Shown here one piece after another: positions 1-5,344 of a stretch of DNA of 5,344 nucleotides (its first letter is position 1; each line of letters starts with the position of its first letter). This DNA is from Planctomycetota bacterium (GTDB lineage Bacteria; Planctomycetota; SZUA-567). Location: the NCBI GenBank assembly GCA_031278535.1, contig JAITKH010000346.1:1-5344 (forward strand), given 5' to 3'. The notes under the pieces were generated by a model. It made no database searches, was not told where the DNA came from, and was given only the letters and a program-made list of their open reading frames with translations. The position numbers and the translations under genes were made by a program.

Positions 1-339
1 AAGCTGAAGGACATCGGCATACTCCTTCGCGACAGCATCGCGGACTGGTTCAAAGAGAACAAGATTCCAGTCAACGTGAAATACATCGACCCGAGCTACC
101 TCATTCGCTCGGTGCCGGCAAATTCCGTGGACAGCGTCTTTTGCGGGGAGTTGGCCAGGAACGCCGTTCACGCCGCCATGGCCGGCCGCACCGACATGCT
201 TATCGGCAACTTGAAGCGCGCCTTTGTCCACGTCCCCATTGAAACCGCCATTTCGGTGCGGAAAAAGGTCAACCCGAGAGGGGAACTCTGGCAGAGCGTG
301 ATCGAAACCACCGGCCAGCCCGCCATGGTCAATTCCTGA
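1..339 (+). CDS. 6-phosphofructokinase, C-terminal part (N-terminus outside window)
   Basis: The frame is open from base 1 and ends at TGA 337-339, giving 112 visible residues, about the last quarter of a protein usually well over 400 residues long. It phosphorylates fructose 6-phosphate in the cytoplasm (glycolysis). The recognisable block is KYIDPSYLIRSVPANS (fragment residues 27-42), followed by NAVHAAMAGRTDMLIG, a HVPI segment, and RKKVNPRGELW near the end. This pattern is typical of the long PFK clade that includes trypanosomal and spirochaetal enzymes. The SYLIR segment (bases 94-108) aligns with the E. coli PfkA HIQR segment, so its Arg is the likely sugar-phosphate ligand. The phosphoryl-donor site is outside the window, so ATP versus pyrophosphate use cannot be decided, and I give no gene symbol. 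A GTG at 76 is internal to the conserved domain and is not a start. The gene converges on the solute-binding protein gene. Confidence 0.9.
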   Translation, partial: KLKDIGILLRDSIADWFKENKIPVNVKYIDPSYLIRSVPANSVDSVFCGELARNAVHAAMAGRTDMLIGNLKRAFVHVPIETAISVRKKVNPRGELWQSVIETTGQPAMVNS

Positions 340-349
340 GCTTGCCGGA

Positions 350-2323
350 TCAGTACGGTTGTTGCATGCCAGCCGGTATCCACTCAAGCAGCGGATTCAT
401 CGAGCCGCCTTTATAGACGACGGCATTGTAAATTCGCTTCGCCTGGGCCATGACCGCCGTGGGAGCCACCAGGAAGGTGTACGGCTGATCCCGGGCGATC
501 ACCTCGTGAAGACGGTGGTAAATGGCGTACCGCTTTTCCTTGTCAAGGGTACGGCGCCCTTCCTCAATGAGGTGATCGGCTTCGGGCGAATTGTAGGCCA
601 CATGGTTGCTGCTTCCTTCGCGGTTGGCGCCGGATCCGTGCCAAATCTGGTAGGGATCGCCCTCGACGCCGCCGACCCAGGCGAGGGAACAAACATCGTA
701 ATCGCGCTTTTCCAGCACTTGGGTATAGACGGACCACTCGATAGGCTTGATGTCCACCCGTATCCCCGCCTTGATCATATCCTGCTCGATGATGGCTGCC
801 CACTTGCGAATTTGGACGGACGAGGAGGGAATGATAAAAGTGAAAGCGAAGGATTTCCGCTTTCCCGAACCGTCGTAATCCTTGTCAAGCAAGCCATCGC
901 CGTCGCTGTCGGCCCAACCGGCTTCGGCAAGGATGCCGGCCGCCCCGACCGGATCAAATGGCATGGGTTCGACGGCATGATTGTAATAGGGGCTTTGGGG
1001 AACGAAGGGACCGGAAATAACGGTCCCTAAGCCCATGAACACCTCGTCAAGAATGCGTTTCCTGTCAATAAGGCGAGTGAGAGCCTGGCGCACCCGCACA
1101 TCCTGAAAAAGCGGGCGTTGCATATTATACCCGATATAACTCCAGGAAGTGCCATTGTACTGGTATTTCTCGAATCGGTATTCCGGCGGCACATCTCCCT
1201 TTCGTTTCCTTCTGTCCCAGGCCAGGGAATCTTCGTGGGCGGTGTCAATGCGCGGAGTGACCAGTTGAAAGTCAGGTTCCCGGGTCTCTTCGTGCCATTG
1301 TGTGGGCAGGAGGCCGTAAACATCGAGATTCCCTTTTTGAAACTCGATAAACGACACGCTGTTATCGGGAATGACGCGAATGCGGCGGGTTTTGATGGGA
1401 GGTTTCGGACCATAATAATCCTCATCCCGTTCCAGGATGACTTCGCTGTTCTTGTCCCATTTCGCCAGCTTGTAAGGGCCGGTCCCCACTATCCACTGGT
1501 TGCGGGGTGAGGAAATGAATTCCTCGGCGAAACGCTCGTCGTTCCAATCCGGATCCGGACGGTAATAATGTTCTGGAAGCGGTTGCATGCCGAGGGTGAA
1601 TTCTTCCCCAAGGCTATAAGGTTCTTTCCATATTACCTTGAACGTGCTGTCGTCGACGATTTCAATGCGATCAAGAAGCTCGTAGTAATTGCGGATCGCC
1701 TCGCAGGGAATGCCCGGATTCTGTATGACGTTCCAATAGAAGAGAAAATCCCGGGACGTCACCCTCCTGGCCGGAACTTCCCGTTTCGTGACCGGATCGA
1801 CGAAGGACTGCCAAAAGATGTTGTCACGAAGGCGAATGGTATACGCCAGGCCGTCGGGGCTGATTACCCAGGATTCGGCCATCACCGGCTCGAACCTGGT
1901 GATATCATTGGCATTCCGGCCGGCCAGACTGTCCACCAGGTATTCCCAGAGGGTGCCCACGGTGGCCTCGTTATTGATCAGGTAATTGAGATTGCCGGGG
2001 AGACTAATCGTCCGGGTGGTGATGGAACCGCCTTCCTCCGCCTCTGGATCCCGGAGATCATCGTTCAGGAAACCGGAACGCCGGATGGCCGGAACATCGG
2101 CATCGGCAAGGGCAGGCCGGGAAGCCAAATCCGCCGTTTCGAGGCGTCGCAGGGTGGCGTTCAGGCGATCCGCCGCGTCGGCCAGGCGATTGACCGCCTG
2201 ATCCGTTCGCACCGCCTGAAGGCGGGTTGCGTCCACGGCATCCACGACAAAATACAGGCCGAGCAATACGGCCATGAAGTTGATCAGAACGAGGAAAGCT
2301 GCGATCATCGGGTTGGTGCGCAT
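350..2323 (-). CDS. Membrane-anchored extracellular solute-binding protein, family 5 (peptide/oligopeptide type)
   Basis: This 657-residue protein probably captures peptides or similar solutes outside the cytoplasmic membrane for an ABC importer. Family 5 hallmarks are FEPVMAESWVISPDG (about 144-158), the GTGPYKLAKWDKNSEVIL segment (about 280-297), VRVRQALTRLIDRKRI (about 410-425), a DSDGDG loop (472-477) and IARDQPYTF near the C-terminus. Residues 6-30 form one hydrophobic helix with no lipobox Cys and no obvious cleavage site, so I infer an uncleaved signal anchor. Residues 44-61 show 4-3 spaced hydrophobics (V44, L47, A51, L54, L58, L61), a short coiled coil. Length exceeds the usual 500-550 because of this N-terminal extension. 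The frame is open to 2422, but the ATG at 2323 has a good AGGAG site and begins directly with Met-Arg before the helix. The ATG at 2341 has a poorly spaced site. No permease or ATPase gene is adjacent; substrate unknown. Confidence 0.9.
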   Translation of the reverse strand: MRTNPMIAAFLVLINFMAVLLGLYFVVDAVDATRLQAVRTDQAVNRLADAADRLNATLRRLETADLASRPALADADVPAIRRSGFLNDDLRDPEAEEGGSITTRTISLPGNLNYLINNEATVGTLWEYLVDSLAGRNANDITRFEPVMAESWVISPDGLAYTIRLRDNIFWQSFVDPVTKREVPARRVTSRDFLFYWNVIQNPGIPCEAIRNYYELLDRIEIVDDSTFKVIWKEPYSLGEEFTLGMQPLPEHYYRPDPDWNDERFAEEFISSPRNQWIVGTGPYKLAKWDKNSEVILERDEDYYGPKPPIKTRRIRVIPDNSVSFIEFQKGNLDVYGLLPTQWHEETREPDFQLVTPRIDTAHEDSLAWDRRKRKGDVPPEYRFEKYQYNGTSWSYIGYNMQRPLFQDVRVRQALTRLIDRKRILDEVFMGLGTVISGPFVPQSPYYNHAVEPMPFDPVGAAGILAEAGWADSDGDGLLDKDYDGSGKRKSFAFTFIIPSSSVQIRKWAAIIEQDMIKAGIRVDIKPIEWSVYTQVLEKRDYDVCSLAWVGGVEGDPYQIWHGSGANREGSSNHVAYNSPEADHLIEEGRRTLDKEKRYAIYHRLHEVIARDQPYTFLVAPTAVMAQAKRIYNAVVYKGGSMNPLLEWIPAGMQQPY

Positions 2324-2408
2324 AACGGCTCCTGAGTGCATCGTCCTTTTGCCGGGCGCGGCAGGGATTATGGGGCCTGACAGACGACAAAAGCCCCCGC
2401 CCCACGCC
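2324..2408 (-). other. Intergenic gap between LUD gene and solute-binding protein gene
   Basis: This 85-base gap is the longest non-coding stretch in the window. Read on the minus strand it opens with a G-rich run followed by TTTT (2389-2392). A 6-bp inverted repeat, TGGGGC/GCCCCA (2371-2376 with 2399-2404), has a 22-base loop and no T-run after it. A second small hairpin, TGCCG-CGCC-CGGCA (2350-2363), lies between the G-rich part and the ribosome binding site. A CATAAT hexamer (2367-2372) resembles a -10 box but lacks a well-spaced -35. The gap could therefore hold a weak terminator or a promoter, but neither is convincing, and read-through from the LUD gene is equally possible. Confidence 0.4.
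2329..2333 (-). promoter_or_regulatory. Ribosome binding site of the solute-binding protein gene
   Basis: On the minus strand AGGAG lies 5 bases upstream of the ATG at 2323. It decides the start: the upstream in-frame ATG at 2341 has only an AGGA two bases away, and the frame opening at 2422 would overlap the LUD gene and place a non-signal-like stretch ahead of the membrane helix. Confidence 0.7.
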
Positions 2409-2996
2409 TCAGAACCCGACATCCTCGTCGATCAGCGCCACTTCCGTCCGCGCCGCCCCGCTGAGGGGCCGCATATGGATGGACATGACGCCGCAGATGC
2501 GCCCGGGCGAGGAGCAGTCATGACACGTCAGATCCCGTACGCAGGGAGTCTTCCGTTCCAGCCGTTTGGCATTCAGGGGTGAAGCGACATTTCGCGCCCG
2601 GAGAATGGCGGACTGGAGATCGGGGCAAATCTTGTTCCGGCCGACCACGAATATCACCGTCTTCGGACCGTAAATGCTCGCCGCCACTCGGTTGCCGCCG
2701 CCGTCGATGTTGACAAGTTCCCCGGTCTCGGCCGCCGCGTTGACCGAGGTGAGATAGGCGGTGAACTCGGGAAACCGCTCCTTGGCGTCCGGTTCCTTCC
2801 AGTGCCAGATGACCTTGTTGGCTTTCCCGAGCCGATCATAGAGGCCCATATCCCGCAGGGTCACGGAGCCGCCAAAGCCGATGGTCTCGCCCCGAAGACT
2901 TCCTTCCAGATGCTCCGCCGCTTCGGCCGCCGTCGCGAAACAGGACACCGCGAAACGGTTCTTTTCCAGGCTGGTTCTGATAGTTGAAAAATTCAT
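2409..2996 (-). CDS. LUD domain (DUF162, LutC/YkgG-like) protein
   Basis: This 195-residue protein is one complete LUD domain, the fold shared with LutB/LutC of lactate utilisation; the function of stand-alone members is not established. Visible family features are GFGGSVTLRDMGL (about 40-52), GELVNIDGGGNRVAASIYGP (92-111), VVGRNKI, and a C-terminal cysteine block with C152, C158, C161 and C168 (TPC, then CHDC, then GRIC), ending in the usual VALIDEDVGF-type strand. The four Cys could bind a metal or an iron-sulfur cluster; that is inference. There is no signal peptide or membrane helix, so it is probably cytoplasmic. I chose the ATG at 2996, six bases after AAAGGGG. The in-frame ATG at 3002 directly abuts that site, and a TTG at 3023 would overlap the gatB stop. 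It follows gatB by 23 bases on the same strand, so co-transcription is likely. No LutA or LutB partner is in the window, so a lactate role is not supported here. Confidence 0.85.
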   Translation of the reverse strand: MNFSTIRTSLEKNRFAVSCFATAAEAAEHLEGSLRGETIGFGGSVTLRDMGLYDRLGKANKVIWHWKEPDAKERFPEFTAYLTSVNAAAETGELVNIDGGGNRVAASIYGPKTVIFVVGRNKICPDLQSAILRARNVASPLNAKRLERKTPCVRDLTCHDCSSPGRICGVMSIHMRPLSGAARTEVALIDEDVGF

Positions 2997-3002
2997 GCGC
3001 AT

Positions 3003-3009
3003 CCCCTTT
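3003..3009 (-). promoter_or_regulatory. Ribosome binding site of the LUD gene
   Basis: AAAGGGG on the minus strand sits 6 bases before the ATG at 2996, in the short gap after the gatB stop. It favours that ATG over the one at 3002, which touches the site with no spacer. Confidence 0.6.
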
Positions 3010-3019
3010 CCGTAACTGA

Positions 3020-4468
3020 TCAATCCCGGCCGGGCGTTTCCAGCGCCTTGTCGAGAAGCGGACCCACCGCCTTCGGATTGCCCTTTTTCCGCAATTCCTT
3101 CATCACCCGGCCAAAAATGGCGTTGCGGACAGCCGTCTTGCCGGAGCGGTATTCTGCCACCAGCAACTGCGCCTCAGCAAGCACCCGGGCTATCGCCTGT
3201 TCCACCGCCGCGTCGTCCCGCTCGACAAGAAGATCGGCCGACTTGGCCACCATCTCGGCATCACCCCCTTCGCGGTACAGCGTTTCGAGAAGTCTGCGGA
3301 AACCCTCGCCATTCAGTCTGCCATCCTCAAGAAGGAAGACCGCCTGGCGGAAGGAACGGGGCGTCAGTTTCGCATCGTCCAAAGGCAGGCCGGTGGAATT
3401 AACGAGGGAAAAGACATCCTTGACCAGGCGCTTGGCAAAAAGAACGGTTTTGTCGGCACGATCCTCGGCGGCCAGGCCGAGAAAGCCCAAGGCGTCGTTC
3501 CGGGCCAACGCCTCGATATCGGCCCGAGACAAGCCCTTTTCACCAAGACCATTTACAAATGCGTCGTAGGAAGGGGGAAGGGCGGCCCTCTCCTTTTCAA
3601 TCCATTCGGTGGAAATGCGGGCAGGCGGCAAGTCCGGTTCAGGGAAATATCGATAGTCGTGGGCGTCCTCCTTGGAACGCTGGATAAAGGTGCGTTGATT
3701 GGCGTCGTCCCAGCCCCGCGTCTCCTGTCGCAATTCCCCCCCGGCATCCAGAACATCGGCTTGGCGCCGCACCTCGTATTCGATGGCGGAACGCATATGG
3801 TTGAACCCGGCCTGATTCTTGATCTCGGTCCGTACGCCCAACTCCCCGGAATCCGTCGGGGCGATGGAAACGTTGGCCTCGGCCCGCATCTCGCCGTGCT
3901 GGATGCGGCAGCGGGAAATGCCGTTATACACAAGTATCGCCCGAAGCTTTCGGGCATACTCCTCGGCCTCGCGGCCGGACCGCAGCACCGGCTCGGTCAC
4001 GATCTCCATCAACGGCACCCCAGAACGGTTGACATCGATACGCGCCTCGTCCCTGGCGTGGATCAATTTACAGGTGTCCTCCTCCAGGTGGAGGCGGCGG
4101 ATGGTCACCCGCTTCTCCTTCCCGTCGTCGCCGGCAATGGTCAGCCATCCCCATTCTCCAAGCGGACGGACATATTGAGAAATCTGGTACCCCTTGACCA
4201 GATCGGGATAAATATAATTCTTGCGCTCGAACCAGATGATCTCGTTCACCCGGCAGTTCAGGGCCAGGGCGGCCCGAAGACCCAGGCGCACCGCCTCGCG
4301 GTTGATGACCGGCAGAACGCCGGGAAGGCCCAGGCACACCGGACAGGCGGCTCGGTTGGGAAGAAGATCCTGCGGCGCGTTGGGACAGGAACAGAACATT
4401 TTGGCGGCGGTGGCGAGTTCGACATGCACCTCAACCCCTACCGTGGTGACGTAAGTCCTGGCGCTCAT
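3020..4468 (-). CDS. gatB: Asp/Glu-tRNA amidotransferase subunit B
   Basis: GatB is the 482-residue subunit of the cytoplasmic GatCAB complex that phosphorylates the side chain of Glu-tRNA(Gln) or Asp-tRNA(Asn) with ATP and transfers to it the ammonia made by GatA. Hallmarks: VGVEVHVEL near the start, a cysteine cluster CSC/CPVC (C26, C28, C42, C45) expected to bind zinc, CLGLPGVLPVIN, ERKNYIYPDLVKGYQISQY, HLEED (127-131), VNRSGVPLMEIV, and SKEDAHDYRYFPEPDLPP in the middle. The C-terminal YqeY-like tRNA-binding tail ends in GRVMKELRKKGNPKAV. Length is normal for the family. The frame runs open to 4549, but the ATG at 4468 matches the family N-terminus, has AAGGAG upstream, and overlaps the gatA stop as ATGA, implying coupled translation. 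Oddities: KNQAGF (residues 217-222) where I expect KNLNSF, and TCK after HLEED where AGK or TGK is usual. Confidence 0.97.
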   Translation of the reverse strand: MSARTYVTTVGVEVHVELATAAKMFCSCPNAPQDLLPNRAACPVCLGLPGVLPVINREAVRLGLRAALALNCRVNEIIWFERKNYIYPDLVKGYQISQYVRPLGEWGWLTIAGDDGKEKRVTIRRLHLEEDTCKLIHARDEARIDVNRSGVPLMEIVTEPVLRSGREAEEYARKLRAILVYNGISRCRIQHGEMRAEANVSIAPTDSGELGVRTEIKNQAGFNHMRSAIEYEVRRQADVLDAGGELRQETRGWDDANQRTFIQRSKEDAHDYRYFPEPDLPPARISTEWIEKERAALPPSYDAFVNGLGEKGLSRADIEALARNDALGFLGLAAEDRADKTVLFAKRLVKDVFSLVNSTGLPLDDAKLTPRSFRQAVFLLEDGRLNGEGFRRLLETLYREGGDAEMVAKSADLLVERDDAAVEQAIARVLAEAQLLVAEYRSGKTAVRNAIFGRVMKELRKKGNPKAVGPLLDKALETPGRD

Positions 4469-5344
4469 TTCGTCTCCTTCGGCTTTGCCAACGTCCAGGG
4501 AGCGTTTTCCAGCCGCGTTCCCTTCTCGACCAGCCGGACAAGACGGCAAAGAATGTTTTCGCCGAACGGGGCGCTCATGGCCTGCGCTCCGGCCGGCAGG
4601 CCGTCGAAGGTTCCAACCGGGAAGGAAACGGCCGGCAAGCCGGCCAAGTTGGCCGAGAGGGTGAAAATATCTCCAAGATAGTCCTCCATCACCGAAGCGC
4701 TGGCGCCAATCTCGCGCGGCGGCCGGGGTGCGACCGGCAGCAGGAAGATGTCTGTGCCGAGAAAAAGATCCGCGAATTGCAGGGCCAGTTTGCGCCTAAC
4801 CCGGGCAGCCTTGAGGTAATAGGCATCGTAATACCCTTGCGATAGGGCGTAGGCGCCCATCATGATCCGGCGCTTTACCTCATCGCCGAACCCCCTGCCC
4901 CGGGTTTCCGCATACACATCCCAAAGATCGCTGCCGGACCGGCGGACGCCGTAGCGGACGCCGTCGAATCTGGCGAGATTGGCCGATGCCTCGCAGGAAC
5001 AGATGATGTAATAAGCCGCCACCCCGTATTTGATCAGGGGAACGCCGGCTTCGCGAATGACAGCCCCGCCGTCGCGGGCGATGGCGACAGCCCGCCGCAC
5101 CGCTCCGGCCATGACAGGCGATACGCCCTCGTCCTCGAGCATGGCAGGATCATAGGCGATCCGCAGACCCTTCACGCCTTCTTCAATGCCGGGGAGGCAG
5201 AGGGAAGCCGTATCGGCTCTGGCGTCCGAGGTGGAATCGCGGGAATCCCGTCCGGAGATGACATCCAAAACCATGGCGGCGTCCCGGACGGTACGGGCGA
5301 GCGGACCGATCTGATCGAGACTGGAGGCAAGCGCCCCCAGGCCA
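4465..5344 (-). CDS. gatA: Asp/Glu-tRNA amidotransferase subunit A, C-terminal part (N-terminus outside window)
   Basis: GatA is the amidase-signature subunit of GatCAB and hydrolyses glutamine to supply ammonia to GatB. 292 residues are visible, roughly the last 60 percent of a protein usually about 480-490 long. The coding frame continues through the ATG at 5274 to the window edge: the first visible residues read GLGALASSLDQIGPLARTV, the conserved ASSLDQIGP segment just after the signature, so that ATG is internal. Other family blocks are AAYYIICSCEASANLARFDG, RYGVR, RRIMMGAYALSQGYYDAYYL, and YLGDIFTLSANLAGLPAVSFP near the end. The Lys-Ser-Ser catalytic triad is upstream of the window and cannot be checked. 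The stop (4465-4467) overlaps the gatB start. gatC is not in view. The GatA-specific YYDAYY and SNLAR-like segments, plus adjacent gatB, separate it from other amidases. Confidence 0.96.
   Translation of the reverse strand, partial: GLGALASSLDQIGPLARTVRDAAMVLDVISGRDSRDSTSDARADTASLCLPGIEEGVKGLRIAYDPAMLEDEGVSPVMAGAVRRAVAIARDGGAVIREAGVPLIKYGVAAYYIICSCEASANLARFDGVRYGVRRSGSDLWDVYAETRGRGFGDEVKRRIMMGAYALSQGYYDAYYLKAARVRRKLALQFADLFLGTDIFLLPVAPRPPREIGASASVMEDYLGDIFTLSANLAGLPAVSFPVGTFDGLPAGAQAMSAPFGENILCRLVRLVEKGTRLENAPWTLAKPKETK
4474..4479 (-). promoter_or_regulatory. Ribosome binding site of gatB, inside gatA
   Basis: AAGGAG on the minus strand lies 5 bases before the gatB ATG at 4468, within the last codons of gatA. 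It confirms the gatB start despite the longer open frame upstream. Confidence 0.75.

Noticed and set aside
76..339. Short independent gene starting at GTG 76
   Set aside because: The frame is open and conserved upstream to base 1, and the GTG sits inside the PFK domain, so this is the tail of a larger gene.
359..1030. 223-codon open frame on the plus strand just after PFK
   Set aside because: Antisense to the conserved C-terminal part of the solute-binding protein; no family motifs.
1568..2335. 255-codon open frame on the plus strand
   Set aside because: Antisense to the solute-binding protein gene; a GC-rich codon-bias shadow with no recognisable motif.
2367..2395. Possible promoter for the solute-binding protein gene (CATAAT on the minus strand)
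   Set aside because: The -10-like hexamer is good, but the only -35-like sequence, TTGTCG, is 12 bases away, too short for a standard sigma-70 promoter.
2371..2404. Terminator after the LUD gene
   Set aside because: The inverted repeat is 6 bp with a 22-base loop and no T-run after it; the TTTT lies inside the loop, so it is not a canonical intrinsic terminator.
2324..2422. N-terminal extension of the solute-binding protein to 2422
   Set aside because: It would overlap the LUD stop, adds a Gly/Pro-rich non-signal stretch ahead of the membrane helix, and the ATG at 2323 has a far better ribosome binding site.
3659..4681. 340-codon open frame on the plus strand
   Set aside because: It runs antisense to gatB and the end of gatA, which have unmistakable family motifs; its predicted protein resembles nothing I recognise and there is no clear ribosome binding site.
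4465..5274. Short GatA starting at ATG 5274
   Set aside because: The conserved ASSLDQIGP segment continues in frame upstream to the window edge, so the ATG is an internal Met.

Overview
The window is ordinary bacterial chromosome with dense coding on both strands. I see no RNA gene, CRISPR array, insertion sequence, phage gene or long repeat. By eye the GC content is in the high fifties percent, all five reading frames are intact, and clear Shine-Dalgarno sites precede the internal starts. The GatA and GatB proteins imply an organism that makes Gln-tRNA and/or Asn-tRNA by transamidation. The phosphofructokinase tail belongs to the long-chain PFK clade shared by spirochaetes, trypanosomes and various anaerobic or uncultured bacteria. 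The substrate-binding protein carries a membrane anchor instead of a lipobox. Together these fit an uncultured, perhaps anaerobic, Gram-negative-type bacterium, but I cannot name the phylum.

Layout: the left edge (1-339, + strand) holds the C-terminal quarter of a 6-phosphofructokinase. It converges, with a gap of only 10 bases, on a leftward-transcribed group that fills the rest of the window. Read in its direction of transcription (right to left), the group is: gatA (N-terminus outside the window), gatB (ATGA overlap with gatA), a LUD/DUF162 protein (23-base gap), and a membrane-anchored family 5 extracellular solute-binding protein (85-base gap). The only gene-free stretch of note is the 85-base gap at 2324-2408.

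How the genes work together: GatA supplies ammonia from glutamine, and GatB activates and amidates Glu-tRNA(Gln) and/or Asp-tRNA(Asn). The third subunit, gatC, is not in the window and may lie upstream of gatA. The LUD protein and the solute-binding protein are same-strand neighbours that may be co-transcribed, but nothing in the sequence ties them to tRNA amidation. No permease or ATPase for the solute-binding protein is present here.

I found no new multi-gene system. The points most worth a second look are the uncleaved anchor plus coiled-coil stalk on the solute-binding protein, the unusual substitution in a conserved GatB motif, and the four-cysteine LUD protein behind gatAB.
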